From the NCBI RefSeq assembly GCF_021606685.1, contig NZ_WKCB01000003.1:124001-188000 (forward strand): DNA of 64,000 bases, read 5' to 3'. The stretch's first letter is position 1; every line of letters starts with the position of its first letter. The notes beneath the pieces were generated by a model, which was not told the DNA's origin, did not search any database, and saw only the letters and a list, made by a program, of their open reading frames with translations. The translations under genes were made by a program, and so were the position numbers. The DNA is from Pseudomonas syringae. GTDB lineage: Bacteria; Pseudomonadota; Gammaproteobacteria; Pseudomonadales; Pseudomonadaceae. This document shows positions 1 through 13,500 of this stretch, in pieces.

Positions 1-704
<704 letters not shown>

Positions 705-3700
705 TTAGTCGAGTTTGGTGGGCGGCGGTTCCGGCGCATCGTCGACTTTGCCGGGTGGCGGCTCGGGCGCGTCCTGCTCTGCGGCAGGCCCGGCGATGGT
801 CTTGCGATCATCCTCCACCGGCACCAGTTTGTACTCTTGACCGTGCATGTTCTTGAGGTACACCTCCATCTGCCGGAACGAGATGTTGATGTGCTGTTTC
901 TTGAACTCACGGTTGATATAGCGGTTGACCTCGTCCAGCACCGGGTTGCGGTCACCCAGGTCGCGCACGTGCATGCGCAGTTCGTGGTCGAGGGTGCTTT
1001 CGCCGAAGTTGAGGAAGTAAACGTGGGGTTCTGGTTCTTTCAGGACACGCGGGTTTTCCCTGGCGGCCTTGAGTAACAGTTCCTTCACCAGGTCCAGGTC
1101 GGAGCCGTAGTCCACACCCAGCTTCAAGGTGACGCGGGTGATGGTGTCAGTCAGCGACCAGTTGATCAGTTGCCCGGTAATGAACGTCTTGTTCGGGACG
1201 ATGATGTCCTTGCGGTCGAAGTCGGTGATGGTGGTGGCGCGAATGCGGATCTTGCTCACCGTGCCCGACAGGTTGCCGATGGTGATGGTGTCGCCGATAC
1301 GTACCGGGCGCTCGAACAGGATCATGATGCCGGAGATAAAGTTGGCGAAAATCTCCTGCATCCCGAAGCCCAACCCCACCGATAGCGCCGCGACCAGCCA
1401 TTGCAACTTGTCCCAGCTCACGCCGAGTGTGGAGAGGGTAGAGACAAAGCCCACGCCGGCGATCACATACGACAGCAAGGTAGTGGTGGCGTAGGCACTG
1501 CCCTGGGCCAGGTCCAGCTTGGACAGCACCAGCACTTCCAGCAGGCCGGGCAGGTTGCGGGCCAGGGCGAAAGTGATGCCGATGATGATCAGCGCGCCGA
1601 GCAAATCGCCGATGCTGATCGGCACCATGCTGATATTGGCGCCGGTGCCGCTGGTGTATTCGTAGAGGGTGACGTTGTCGAGGTAGGAGAAGACCGAAAT
1701 CAGGTCCGACCACACCCAATACAGCGCGGCGATAAAGCCGCCGAGCAGGGCCAGGCGGATCAGGCGCATCGACTGTTCGTTGACCTGCTCGATGTCCAGG
1801 GTCGGCTCTTCGATCACCGCTTCGCCGTCGCCGGCTTCCTTGGCGGCCTGGCGTTTGGCCAGCGCCCGCGCATAGGCCAGGCGCCGTGCGGCGACGCCCA
1901 GGCCGCGTACGAAGGTGGCTTCGATCACCAGCCAGAACATCAGCAGATACAGGGTGTTGATCAAGCGGTCACTGAGCTTGAGCGCGGTGTAGTAGTAGCC
2001 AAAGCACACCGCGATAAACAGCGCGACGGGCAGGGCGGTAAACATCAAGCCCACGGCTTTGCGAAACAGCGAGGCTTTTTCGTGGGTCGGGCTGTTCAGC
2101 AGCAGGCGGCCGAGCAGCCAGGCCATCAGCGCGTAGCACGTCAAGACCACGCCGATGCCCAGTACGTCGTCGGCCAGCGCCGCCGGTTGATGCTCGGCAA
2201 TCGCCACCACGGCCACCAGTGCCAGCACCACAAGGCCGAGCTTGCGCACCCAGCCCTGGAGGAATTCGACCTGGGGTTTTTCCCAGCGAAAATGCAGCTC
2301 GGCCACGCCGCCCGGCGCCAGGATGCGGTAAGCGGTGTAGAACACCAGCCACGCCTGGGCGATTTGCAACAGCGCCGCGCCGAGGTTGGCGTTTTGCCCA
2401 CGGGCGTCGATCTGCAGCGCGTAGCCACACAGCGCCAAGCCCAGGGCCACCGGCATGGCCAGCAGGATATTGATCAGAATCGCCTGAGGGGTGTGCCATT
2501 GGCTGTCGCGCTTGAAGTGGCCAATGTCCAGATGGACCTTGTTCAGGCGCTGGTACAGGGCTTTGCGGCGCCACAGCAGCGCGCCGATCAACAGCAGCAG
2601 CGGCAGGAACAGCAGCGGGCGCTGGGTCAGGCCGTCGTACAACTCGCTGACACTGGAGGCCCAGGGCAGGGTGGTGACTTGCTTGCTCAGGTGCGCCGGC
2701 ACGGTTTCCAGCCACTCGGTGTCCAGCGGCTTGTTGCTGGGGATCCAGAACATTTGCTCATCGAGGGTCGCGCGCAGAGTGGTGGCGGTACTCAGCAGTT
2801 GTTTCTGGTTCAGTTGCAGGGTGATGGATTCGTTCAGCAGCGCGCTCAGCTCGCGGCTCAAGCGCTCCAGCAGGTCGCTGCGGGTGATCGCCAGTTCCAG
2901 CAGGGTGCGCCGCAGCTGGGGGGTGACATCAGCCGGTGGCTGGTTGGCCAGCAAGTTATCCACATAGGTGCTGGGCGAGCTGATCAGCTCACGTTGCTGG
3001 TTGACCTCAAACTGGTACAGGCGAATGTTGGCGATGTCGTCCGCCAGGTCGCGGTCCACGGTGAGGCGTGGCAGTGCCTGTTTTTGTTTGTAGAGGATCT
3101 TGGACAGCAGCAGGCTGCCCTTGAGCACGCTGATCTGCTCGTCCAGGGCCGAATCGCTTTGGGTCACGGTGTCCAGTTGCTGCTTGGTCTGCAGGTTCTT
3201 CTGGGTCAGGTCGTTGAGGCGGTCAGTGCTTTTGAGCAGGTAGTCGGACAGCTTGAGGTTGGCCGCGCTTTCCGTCGCCAGCAGGCTGCTGCCGCCGGCC
3301 TTCTGCGCTTCGATCGATTGTTGGGTAACGGTTTGCTGCGATTGGGCCAAGCGCTTCTGGTTGATCAGGGTTTGCAGGTCCTGGATCTCTTGCTCAAGGC
3401 GCGCGGTTTTTTCCACCACCAAGTCATGCTGGCTGTTGCCCAGGTCCTGCAACTGGCTGTTCCCGGCCAGCTCCTGGCGACGCAGGGGGATCAGCGCATT
3501 CAGGGCGGCGAGTTCGGCATTCAGCTGGTTGCGCTGGTCGCTCGTGAGGGCTTTGCCATTGTCTTTGCCAGCCTTGAGGGTCGAGTTGATCTGCAGGATG
3601 CGCGTCTGGCTGCTGCTGATTTCGGTCTGGGCGCGCTCGGGGCGGGTCTGGGCAGCGATGGTCAGGCTGTTGGCGTCGGCCAGTTCCTTTTGCAGGTCGC

Positions 3701-4088
3701 CTTGTTGGGTCGTGCGCTGCACCAGCAGTTGCTCAAGCTGCGGCACCGGCAGGGTGGCGTAGCGCTGAGCAACCGGGATGACCTTGGTGGCCTTGAGCCG
3801 GGTCAGCTCACGTTGGTTCTCGGTGGTCTGGCGCGGCGCGTCGTCGAGCTGGCGCTTGAGGTCGGTCAGGCGCTGCTCGTAATCCTGCTTGTTGCCCAGG
3901 TAGGTCAGGGTCTGTTGCAGGATCGACTGCAGCGCCTTCATGTCGGCGTCGGGCAATTTGCGGTCGGGCAGTTTGTCCAGGCTTTGCTGGATGGCGTCGG
4001 CGCTGGGCGGGTCGGCGGCGTAAACGCTGCCGACACAAAGGGTCAGGCCCAGCAGGGCAGTGGCTAAAAAGGTGCGCAGGATTGTCAT
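705..4088 (-). CDS. mscK: Mechanosensitive channel MscK (KefA)
   Basis: Large MscS-family channel (1127 aa, against about 1120 in E. coli MscK) that opens under membrane tension and is K+-modulated in E. coli. A signal peptide ends near residue 24 (SVYA before ADPP). Residues about 25-480 form the long, coiled-coil-rich periplasmic region, followed by many membrane segments (about 490-870). The pore helix and MscS beta domain sit around residues 930-1090, with GLGFGMQEIFANF and FERPVRIGDTI as family signatures. The acidic, proline-rich tail (PEPPPGKVDDAPEPPP) contains a short repeat and is probably disordered. The start lies 56 nt after the nhaP2 stop, so nhaP2-mscK-selO could be one transcription unit. 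Pairing an antiporter with a tension-gated channel suggests a shared role in K+ and turgor control. Confidence 0.93.
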   Translation of the reverse strand: MTILRTFLATALLGLTLCVGSVYAADPPSADAIQQSLDKLPDRKLPDADMKALQSILQQTLTYLGNKQDYEQRLTDLKRQLDDAPRQTTENQRELTRLKATKVIPVAQRYATLPVPQLEQLLVQRTTQQGDLQKELADANSLTIAAQTRPERAQTEISSSQTRILQINSTLKAGKDNGKALTSDQRNQLNAELAALNALIPLRRQELAGNSQLQDLGNSQHDLVVEKTARLEQEIQDLQTLINQKRLAQSQQTVTQQSIEAQKAGGSSLLATESAANLKLSDYLLKSTDRLNDLTQKNLQTKQQLDTVTQSDSALDEQISVLKGSLLLSKILYKQKQALPRLTVDRDLADDIANIRLYQFEVNQQRELISSPSTYVDNLLANQPPADVTPQLRRTLLELAITRSDLLERLSRELSALLNESITLQLNQKQLLSTATTLRATLDEQMFWIPSNKPLDTEWLETVPAHLSKQVTTLPWASSVSELYDGLTQRPLLFLPLLLLIGALLWRRKALYQRLNKVHLDIGHFKRDSQWHTPQAILINILLAMPVALGLALCGYALQIDARGQNANLGAALLQIAQAWLVFYTAYRILAPGGVAELHFRWEKPQVEFLQGWVRKLGLVVLALVAVVAIAEHQPAALADDVLGIGVVLTCYALMAWLLGRLLLNSPTHEKASLFRKAVGLMFTALPVALFIAVCFGYYYTALKLSDRLINTLYLLMFWLVIEATFVRGLGVAARRLAYARALAKRQAAKEAGDGEAVIEEPTLDIEQVNEQSMRLIRLALLGGFIAALYWVWSDLISVFSYLDNVTLYEYTSGTGANISMVPISIGDLLGALIIIGITFALARNLPGLLEVLVLSKLDLAQGSAYATTTLLSYVIAGVGFVSTLSTLGVSWDKLQWLVAALSVGLGFGMQEIFANFISGIMILFERPVRIGDTITIGNLSGTVSKIRIRATTITDFDRKDIIVPNKTFITGQLINWSLTDTITRVTLKLGVDYGSDLDLVKELLLKAARENPRVLKEPEPHVYFLNFGESTLDHELRMHVRDLGDRNPVLDEVNRYINREFKKQHINISFRQMEVYLKNMHGQEYKLVPVEDDRKTIAGPAAEQDAPEPPPGKVDDAPEPPPTKLD

Positions 4089-4144
4089 GGATACCGGTCA
4101 AGCAAGGCAAAGAAAGTGGGGGCGTGACGCCAATGCCCCGCAGT

Positions 4145-5887
<1,743 letters not shown>

Positions 5888-6008
5888 AGGCAGTACTCCA
5901 TGAGCAAACAAGACGGGGCGCAAACTGACCATGCAGTCTGCGTGCCAGCGATTCTAACCTGTTGAATTGCTGTGCTGTCAAAAAGCTTTTTCTGATTCGC
6001 TCAGATCC

Positions 6009-6103
6009 AAATGTGGGAGGGGGCTTGCTCCCGATGGCGGTGTATCAGTCAATCCATCTGATACTGATATACCGCCATCGGGAGCAAGCCCCCTCCCACA
6101 TTT
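6009..6103. repeat. REP doublet (REPIN-like), GGAGGGGGCTTGCTCCCGAT type
   Basis: Two inverted copies beginning AAATGTGGGAGGGGGCTTGC are separated by a variable centre and can fold into one long hairpin. It ends directly at the mcp stop codon and lies between mcp and nhaP2. This is the commonest REP subfamily in the window; near-identical doublets are at 10441 and 23655. Such elements are spread by RAYT transposases, none of which is encoded here. Confidence 0.9.
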
Positions 6104-7729
6104 TTAGAGGCGAAAACGGCCGACCATCCCATTCAAATCCACCGCCAGGCGCGACAACTCACTGCTGGCCGCGCTGGTCTGGCTGGCACCCGTCGCCGAC
6201 TGCACCGACAAATCACGAATGTTCACCAGGTTGCGGTCGACTTCCCGCGCCACCTGCGCCTGCTCTTCGGCGGCGCTGGCGATGACCAGGTTGCGTTCGT
6301 TGATCTCGACAATCGCTGTGTTGATCGTATCCAGGGACATCCCTGCGCCTTTGGCGATGTTCAGCGTCGATTCCGCGCGCTCGGTGCTGTTACGCATCGA
6401 ATCCACCGCGTGCTCGGTACCGGCCTGGATGCTGCCGATCATCCGTTCAATCTCGCTGGTGGACTGCTGCGTGCGATGGGCCAGGGCGCGCACCTCATCG
6501 GCGACCACGGCAAACCCGCGGCCCGCTTCCCCGGCGCGCGCGGCTTCAATGGCGGCGTTCAGGGCGAGCAGGTTGGTCTGATCGGCCAGGCCACGAATCA
6601 CGTCGAGCACTTTGCCGATGTCCCGCGACTCATTGGCCAGCTCACCAATCAGCGTGGCGGTGGCTTGCACGTCGCCGCTCATGCGCTCGATGGCGCTGAC
6701 GGTTTCCTGCACCAGGTCACGGCCATCGCCCGCCGAGGTCGTGGCATTGCGCGAGGCTTCAGAGGTGCTCACCGCGTTACGCGCGACTTCTTCGACGGCG
6801 CTGGTCATCTCGTTGACGGCAGTGGCGGCCTGTTCGATTTCGTTGTTTTGCTGAGTCAGGCCGCGTGCGCTTTCGTCAGTGACGGCGTTCAGCTCTTCGG
6901 CCGCAGAAGCCAGTTGGGTGGCGGAGCCCGAGATGCGTTGCAGGGTGTCGCGCAGCTTGTCCTGCATCTTGGCCATGGCGGCGAGCAGGCGGCCAGCTTC
7001 GTCGTCGCCGTCGACCTTGATCGGGCGCGTCAGGTTGCCTTCGGCGATTTCTTCGGCGGCCCCCAATGCCTGGGAGATCGGCAAGGTGATGCTGCGGGTC
7101 AACAGCCAGGCGAACAACACGGTCAGCGCCGTGGCGATCACCAGCAGGCCAATCACCCAGTCAAAGGCCATGTTGTACTGGTCTTCGGCTTGCTGGTTGG
7201 TGGCCAGGGCCGCCTTGTTGTTGTAGTCCAACAGGCGGTTGAGCACGCTGTTGACCTGATCGGAGTTGCTCAACAGCTCAGTGTTGAGCAGGGTGCGCAG
7301 CTCTTCGATCTGGTTGGCGCGCGACAGGCTCTTCATGCGCTCTTCAATTTGACGGTACTGGTCGAGCAGGCGCATGTATTCGTCATAGATCGAGCGCTCT
7401 TCACGGCTGTCGATCAGCTTTTCGTAGATGGCCTGGGCGGTGCGGATCTGCTGGTTGCGCAGTTCGAAGTTTTCCAGGGTCTTTTGCTGGACCTCCGGCT
7501 CGCGGTTGGTAAGCAGGCGATACGACAGCACCCGCAGCCGCAGGGTCAATTGGGTGAACTCATCGAGGGCACGAATGCTCGGCACGCTGGACAGGGTGAT
7601 GTCCTGGGTGGCGCCGCGGATCTTGCTCATCTGGTTCAGGGCGAACACGCCGAGAAGCAACATGAGGGCACCAATCATCGCGAAGCCGAGAAAGGCCCTC
7701 GGAGCAATATTCATAGAACGAAGCGACAT
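6104..7729 (-). CDS. Methyl-accepting chemotaxis protein, four-helix-bundle sensor
   Basis: A 541-aa transmembrane chemoreceptor. TM1 is at about 10-32, followed by a periplasmic helical domain (about 33-188, 4HB_MCP-like, rich in Gln and Glu), TM2 (about 189-210) and a HAMP domain (about 211-264). The long cytoplasmic signalling coil holds the invariant hairpin tip, recognisable from [19 protein letters not shown] and [10 protein letters not shown]. It has no C-terminal CheR/CheB pentapeptide. The ligand cannot be read from sequence; 4HB receptors in Pseudomonas bind organic acids, amines or other small molecules. A second ATG five codons in (MNIAPRAF) is a credible start, but AGGA lies about 10 nt before the longer one. 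Upstream on the same strand is CCGATA, as in FliA -10 elements, but the -35 match is poor. Confidence 0.93.
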   Translation of the reverse strand: MSLRSMNIAPRAFLGFAMIGALMLLLGVFALNQMSKIRGATQDITLSSVPSIRALDEFTQLTLRLRVLSYRLLTNREPEVQQKTLENFELRNQQIRTAQAIYEKLIDSREERSIYDEYMRLLDQYRQIEERMKSLSRANQIEELRTLLNTELLSNSDQVNSVLNRLLDYNNKAALATNQQAEDQYNMAFDWVIGLLVIATALTVLFAWLLTRSITLPISQALGAAEEIAEGNLTRPIKVDGDDEAGRLLAAMAKMQDKLRDTLQRISGSATQLASAAEELNAVTDESARGLTQQNNEIEQAATAVNEMTSAVEEVARNAVSTSEASRNATTSAGDGRDLVQETVSAIERMSGDVQATATLIGELANESRDIGKVLDVIRGLADQTNLLALNAAIEAARAGEAGRGFAVVADEVRALAHRTQQSTSEIERMIGSIQAGTEHAVDSMRNSTERAESTLNIAKGAGMSLDTINTAIVEINERNLVIASAAEEQAQVAREVDRNLVNIRDLSVQSATGASQTSAASSELSRLAVDLNGMVGRFRL

Positions 7730-8006
7730 GCGGGAATCCTGGGGGGAAGCGCGATCCGTGCGGGGGTGAGACGAGGTGTGCTTCTCTATCGGGCGTACGA
7801 CTAAAGTCTAAAGGGGGCTGTGCGTTTTTGTCGCATCTGACGAGGGGTTACGCGGTTTCAGGAACCAGATGGGGTAAATGCAGTCACTAAGGCTCGAAAG
7901 TGTAGCCCGGCCCTTAAAAAACGGGCTGCGCGCCGGGGATAACCCTGGCTTGCGAGGTGAATTTTCTTTATCTTCACCGCCCTTTGAAAAAACCCGAGAA
8001 ATCAAA

Positions 8007-8237
8007 ATGTTAGAAGCATCCCTCAGCCAGCTTGAACAGCTTGTCACTGACCTCGTACAGCAGAACCAGGACCTGCTGGGCAGCAACGAATCCCTCAAGG
8101 CCGAACTCGCCCGCGCCAAGGATGAAAACGACAGCCTGCAGTTGAACCTGATGGAACAGGAAGAAAAGCACGGTGCCACCGCCGCCCGTATCCAGGCGTT
8201 GGTTGAGCGCGTGAGCGCAGGGCCCGTCAGCGCATGA
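8007..8237 (+). CDS. Small coiled-coil protein, TIGR02449/ZapB-like
   Basis: A 76-aa acidic, almost wholly alpha-helical protein with heptad-like spacing (LEQLVTDLVQQNQDLL, ESLKAELARAKDE), typical of the short ZapB-like coiled coils that sit before zapA in pseudomonads. Its stop overlaps the zapA-like start by 4 nt (ATGA), so the two are translationally coupled. I chose the ATG giving MLEASLSQLEQ rather than the ATG at 7878, because the upstream extension has no helical pattern and contains the leader. A role in stabilising FtsZ-ring assembly together with the next gene is inferred from position and fold. Confidence 0.8.
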   Translation: MLEASLSQLEQLVTDLVQQNQDLLGSNESLKAELARAKDENDSLQLNLMEQEEKHGATAARIQALVERVSAGPVSA

Positions 8238-8524
8238 ATGAAGGGATAAAGGTCGTTTCGATTCTCGGTGAGGATTACTCGATCAAGGCGCCTGCCGGGG
8301 AAGACAAAACCCTGATGCACGCCGTGACCATGCTCAAGGCCTCCCTGGCCACCACCAAGAAAAAGTACCCGACCCTGATCGGTGACAAATTACTGGTGTT
8401 GGCGGCGCTGAACCTGTGCGCCGAGCAGATCGAAATGCAGCAGGCTCACCAGCAGGAACTCGACCGTTACCAAGAGCAAGTCAGCGCCACGGTCGAGGTG
8501 ATTTCCAAGGCAATCCAGCCTTAG
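8234..8524 (+). CDS. zapA: ZapA-like cell-division protein
   Basis: A 96-aa protein with the ZapA pattern: a short beta segment (IKVVSILGEDYSIKAP), a helix, the conserved core LLVLAALNLCAEQ (compare LVFIAALNIS in E. coli ZapA) and a C-terminal helix for tetramerisation. ZapA cross-links FtsZ filaments. From memory, the canonical Pseudomonas zapA sits beside 6S RNA and the 5-formyltetrahydrofolate cyclo-ligase gene. Here the neighbour is an acyl-CoA dehydrogenase, so this may be a second, divergent paralogue. The stop overlaps the stop of the convergent gene (TTAG). Confidence 0.78.
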   Translation: MNEGIKVVSILGEDYSIKAPAGEDKTLMHAVTMLKASLATTKKKYPTLIGDKLLVLAALNLCAEQIEMQQAHQQELDRYQEQVSATVEVISKAIQP

Positions 8525-10323
8525 AACCACTCATCCTGCATGCCCAGGCACGTGTCATCGCGTGCCTCCAGAATTGCCAGTTCATGATGGCAGCTTGGTA
8601 CTTCCCAGGTCAGGAAGTACCGGGCGGCCTGGAGCTTGCCTTTATAGAAGGCAACATCCGCAGCATTCCCCTTGGGCAACCCCTCTTCGGCGCGAATCGC
8701 CTGCTCCAGCCAGCGCCAGCCGATCACCGTATGCCCAAACACTTTCAGGTACAGCGCCGAGTTCGCCAGGCTGCTGTTGACCTTGCCGTGGGCGAGATCC
8801 GTCAGCAGGCCGATGGTCACGTGTTGAAGGCGCGCCACCAACGCTTCGAGGGGTTCTCTGAGTGCCGTGAGGCCAGGATATTCCTGGGCCCGGGCGCCGG
8901 TGTCGGCGATTAACCGAATCAACTGTTTCAACCCGGCGCCGCCGTTCTGCGCCAGCTTGCGCCCCAGCAGGTCCAGGGACTGGATGCCATGGGTGCCTTC
9001 GTGGATCGGGTTCAGGCGGTTGTCGCGGTAGTACTGCTCCACCGGGTATTCGCGGGTGTAGCCATGGCCGCCGAGGATCTGGATTGCCAGCTCGTTGGCC
9101 TTGAGGCAGAACTCCGACGGCCAGGATTTGACGATGGGGGTCAGCAGGTCCAGCAGTTCGTGGGCATGCTTGCGTTCGGCCTCCGATTCCAGGGTGGTGG
9201 TGTCGTCGAACAACCGCGCGGCGTAAAGGCCGAGGTCGAAGGCGCCTTCCACGTAGGACTTTTGGGTCAGCAGCATGCGTTTAATGTCCGCGTGCTGGAT
9301 GATCGAGACGGGTGCTGTTGTGGGATCTTTGCTATCGGGTAGACGACCCTGCGGCCGTTCGCGGGCGTACTCCAGCGAATACAGGTAGCCGGCGTAACCG
9401 AGCATCACCGCGCCCATGCCCACGCCGATGCGGGCCTCGTTCATCATCTGGAACATGCAGCTCAGGCCCTGGTGCGGTTTGCCTACCAAATAGCCGACAC
9501 AGTTGCCGTTATCGCCGAAATTCAGCGCTGTGGACGTGGTGCCGCGCCAGCCCATCTTGTGGAACAGCCCGGCCAGCAGCACATCGTTGCGTTCGCCCAG
9601 GCTGCCGTCATCGTTGACCAGGAATTTGGGCACGATAAACAGCGAAATGCCCTTCACCCCTGGCGGCGCGTCCGGCAACTTGGCCAACACCATGTGCACG
9701 ATGTTTTCCGACAGCGGGTGGTCGCCACCGGAGATGAAGATCTTGTTGCCCTTGAGCCGGTAGCTGCCATCCGCTGCCGGTTCTGCGCGGGTGCGAATAT
9801 CCGACAGCGACGAGCCTGCGTGCGGTTCGGTCAGGGCCATGGTGCCGAAGAAACGCCCGTCGATCATCGGCTGCAGGAAGCGTCGTTTCTGCTCCTCGGT
9901 GCCGAAGCTTTCGATCAGGTTGGCGGCGCCCATGGTCAGGAACGGGTAGGAAGTCGACGCCGCGTTGGCCGACTGGAAGTGCGCGAAACACGCCTGGGAC
10001 AGCAGGGTCGGCAGCTGCATGCCGCCAGCCTCGAAGCTGCGGGCCGCGTTCAGAAAGCCGGCTTCCAGGAAGGCGTCCACGGCCGGTTTCACTTCCGGAA
10101 TCAGAATCGCCTTACCGTCTTCATAGCGCGGTTCGTTTTCATCGTTTTTGCGGTTGTGGGGCGCGAAGAACTTCTCGGCGATGTTACGCGCGGTGCTGAT
10201 GGCCGCGTCGAAGGTTTCGCGATTGTGCTCGGCAAACCGCTCGCGCTGGGTCAGGCCCTCGGCATCGAGGACTTCGTACAGCTCGAAAGCCAGATTGCGG
10301 GAACTGAGCAGCGTCTCGGACAT
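8521..10323 (-). CDS. Acyl-CoA dehydrogenase (FadE type, about 600 aa)
   Basis: FAD-dependent alpha,beta-dehydrogenation of acyl-CoA in fatty-acid degradation. The 600-aa length and C-terminal extension after the catalytic part match the bacterial long form with an extra C-terminal domain, as in P. aeruginosa PA2815. Visible marks are MALTEPHAGSSLSDI (about 162-176, flavin/substrate region), GHKM-like LFHKMGWRGT (253-262), GGHGYTREYPVEQYYRD (418-434) and the likely catalytic base Glu442 in NPIHEGTHG. The start is ATG (MSETLLSSRN). It is convergent with the zapA-like gene, with overlapping stop codons. Chain-length preference cannot be read from sequence. Confidence 0.92.
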   Translation of the reverse strand: MSETLLSSRNLAFELYEVLDAEGLTQRERFAEHNRETFDAAISTARNIAEKFFAPHNRKNDENEPRYEDGKAILIPEVKPAVDAFLEAGFLNAARSFEAGGMQLPTLLSQACFAHFQSANAASTSYPFLTMGAANLIESFGTEEQKRRFLQPMIDGRFFGTMALTEPHAGSSLSDIRTRAEPAADGSYRLKGNKIFISGGDHPLSENIVHMVLAKLPDAPPGVKGISLFIVPKFLVNDDGSLGERNDVLLAGLFHKMGWRGTTSTALNFGDNGNCVGYLVGKPHQGLSCMFQMMNEARIGVGMGAVMLGYAGYLYSLEYARERPQGRLPDSKDPTTAPVSIIQHADIKRMLLTQKSYVEGAFDLGLYAARLFDDTTTLESEAERKHAHELLDLLTPIVKSWPSEFCLKANELAIQILGGHGYTREYPVEQYYRDNRLNPIHEGTHGIQSLDLLGRKLAQNGGAGLKQLIRLIADTGARAQEYPGLTALREPLEALVARLQHVTIGLLTDLAHGKVNSSLANSALYLKVFGHTVIGWRWLEQAIRAEEGLPKGNAADVAFYKGKLQAARYFLTWEVPSCHHELAILEARDDTCLGMQDEWF

Positions 10324-10440
10324 GGCGGCTTACCTATGTGGGAATAGGCCTGAGTCTAAGTGCGCGAATGGGGGGTGGATAGCAAGATTGATCTGGGTGA
10401 TGGAGCGGCAGAACGCAGGCAGTGAATTGAAATGAGGCCC

Positions 10441-10533
10441 AATGTGGGAGGGGGCTTGCCCCCGATGGCGGAGTTTCAGTAACAGGTGTACTGACTGACA
10501 CACCGCCATCGGGAGCAAGCCCCCTCCCACATT
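10441..10533. repeat. REP doublet, same subfamily as 6009-6103
   Basis: Inverted copies of AATGTGGGAGGGGGCTTGC with the variable centre AGTTTCAGTAACAGG. It lies 18 nt beyond the putA stop, between putA and the start of the acyl-CoA dehydrogenase gene. The left arm has GCCCCCGAT where the right arm has GCTCCCGAT (one mismatch). Confidence 0.9.
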
Positions 10534-10551
10534 TTTACTGCATTTCTACAG

Positions 10552-13500
10552 TTAGCCGATGGTCATCAGGCTGGCGTTACCACCTGCGGCAGCCGTGTTA
10601 ACGCTTAGCGCGCGCTCGATCACCAAGCGCTCCAAGGCAATGGATGTCTCACCCTGAGACAAACCATGCACGCCGACAATCGCCCCACCACGCTGGGCCA
10701 CTTGCTGGCACACCGCGCGCAGTTGGTCGGAATCGCCGTGATGAATGACCGCGTCGAACACCACCTCGTCCTTGGTCCAGTCGGCCACGCGCTTGATCTT
10801 CGCCTGAATGTCCTTGGGCAGGCGTGGTAACACAGCTTTGGTCAGGTCGGTTTCCGGCCATACCGCCGCGCCACCCACCGCCAATACCGCGGCCAGTTGG
10901 GTCAGCAGGTCGCCTTCCACCTCGGCCAGGCACAGCACGTGCTCGCGCGGCAGGATCGCGTAGCTGTTGCGCTCGCCGGTCGGGCCTGCCAACTGGCGGG
11001 TGATGCCGCTTTGCGACTGCGCGGCGAACTGCACGCACAAGGCGCTCAGGTCGCTGAACTGATTGCTCTCGGCCCAGGTTTTCAGGGCAGTCAGCGGTTG
11101 GCTCATGGCGTCGCGCAGGCGTACATCCGGTGCAGCCAATTTGTCGCCACGGACGAAGGATTGTTCGATCGCATCAGTAGGGCGCGTCGACAGCAGGCGG
11201 TACAGGTACAGCGGGCCGCCGGCTTTAGGGCCGGTGCCCGACAGGCCTTCGCCGCCGAACGGTTGCACGCCGACCACGGCACCCACAATGTTGCGGTTGA
11301 CGTAGACGTTACCGGCATTGACGTTGTCGATCACCTTGGCGATGGTTTCGTCGATGCGGGTGTGTACGCCCAGGGTCAGGCCGTAGCCCGACGCGTTGAT
11401 CTGGCCGATGAGCTGGTCGATCTCTTTGCGCTTGTAGCGCACCACGTGCAGTACCGGGCCGAAGATCTCGCGTTGCAGCTCGTCGAAGCTTTCCAGCTCG
11501 ATCAGGGTTGGCGTCACGAAGGTGCCGCGCTTGATCTCTTCGCCGTCGGCAATTGCCACTTGGTAAACGTTACGGCCTTTGTCGCGCATGGCCTGGATGT
11601 GCTTCTCGATGCCAGCCTTGGCTTCAGCGTCGATCACCGGGCCGATATCCACCGACAGGCGTTCCGGGTTACCCAGGCGGCATTCAGCCATGGCGCCCTT
11701 GAGCATTTCGATTACACGGTCTGCCGAATCTTCCTGCAGGCACAGTACACGCAGGGCCGAGCAGCGCTGGCCGGCGCTGTCGAAGGCCGAGGACACCACG
11801 TCGATGACCACTTGTTCGGTCAGTGCCGAAGAATCCACGATCATCGCGTTCTGGCCGCCGGTTTCGGCGATCAACGGAATTGGGCGGCCCTGAGCATCCA
11901 GGCGACCTGCAACATTACGTTGCAGCAGGCGCGCCACTTCGGTGGAGCCGGTGAACATCACGCCTTTGACGCGATCATCACCCACCAGTCGTGCACCGAC
12001 GCTTTCGCCCTGGCCCGGCAGCAGTTGCAGCACGCCTTCCGGAATACCGGCTTCCAGCAAGATGCGCACCGCTTGAGCGGCTACCAGCGGAGTCTGTTCG
12101 GCAGGCTTGGCCAGTACCGGGTTACCGGCGGCGAGCGCCGCAGCGACCTGGCCACTGAAAATTGCCAGTGGGAAGTTCCACGGGCTGATGCAGACCACTG
12201 GACCCAGTGGGCGGTGGGCATCATTGGTGAAATCGTTACGGGCCTGCACGGCGTAGTAGCGCAGGAAGTCCACCGCTTCGCGCACTTCGGCGATGGCGTT
12301 GGCGAAGGTCTTGCCCGCTTCACGGGCCAGCAGGCCCATCAGCGGCTGGATCTCGCCTTCCATCAGGTCGGCGGCGCGTTCCAGGATCGCGGCGCGCTCG
12401 GCGGGTGGGGTGGCCTGCCAGATCGGGCCGGCATTGATGGCACACTGGATGGCGTTGTCGACGTCTTCGACGGTGGCTTCTTGTACGTGACCGACCACAT
12501 CGCGCAGGTCGGACGGGTTCAGCACGGGTGCTGCCGCCTGCTCGCTGGCGGTGCAACCGAGCATCGGCGCGGCTTTCCAGTGGTTGTGAGCGGTGGCCAG
12601 CAGGGCGCAGGACAGCGACGCCAAGCGGTGTTCGTTGGCCAGATCGATACCCGCCGAGTTGGCGCGCTCGCTGCCATACAGGTCACGCGGCAGCGGAATA
12701 CGCGGGTGTGGCAGACCGAAGCCGCCTTCCAGCGTTGCCATCTGCTCGATGCTGGCCACTGGATCGGCCACCAGCTCCTGAATCGAGATGGACTGGTCGG
12801 CAATACGGTTGACGAACGAGGTGTTGGCGCCGTTTTCCAGCAGGCGACGCACCAGGTAGGCCAGCAGTGTTTCGTGAGTGCCGACCGGTGCGTACACGCG
12901 GCACGGACGGTTCAGCTTGCCTTCAGAGACCTTGCCTACAACCTGCTCGTACAGCGGTTCACCCATGCCGTGCAGGCATTGGAATTCGTACTGGCCGGGG
13001 TAATAGTTCTGACCGGCGATATGGTAAATCGCCGACAAGGTGTGGGCGTTGTGAGTGGCGAACTGCGGGTAGATAACTTCCGGCACCGACAGCAGTTTGC
13101 GCGCGCAGGCGATGTAGGAAACGTCGGTGTACACCTTGCGGGTGTATACCGGGTAGCCTTCCAGGCCTTCGACTTGGGCGCGCTTGATTTCGCTGTCCCA
13201 GTACGCGCCTTTTACCAGGCGGATCATCAGGCGATGGCGGCTGCGGCGTGCCAGGTCGATTACATAGTCGATCACATACGGGCAACGCTTCTGGTAAGCC
13301 TGGATCACGAAACCGATGCCGTTCCAGCCGGTCAGTTGCGGCTCGAAGCACAGGCGTTCCAGCAGGTCCAGGGACAGCTCCAGGCGGTCGGCTTCTTCGG
13401 CGTCGATGTTCAAACCGATGTCGTATTGCTTGGCCAGCAGGGTCAGGGACAGCAGGCGCGGGTACAACTCGTCCATCACGCGTTCGTACTGCGCGCGGCT

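Noticed and set aside
1401-4067. 888-codon plus-strand open frame opposite mscK
   Set aside because: It is the antisense of a conserved channel gene, rich in Gln, His, Gly and Ala, with no recognisable domain. Such frames arise from GC-rich codon bias.
7730-7830. FliA (sigma-28) promoter for the chemoreceptor gene
   Set aside because: CCGATA is present on the minus strand, but only about half of the -35 positions match at the required spacing.
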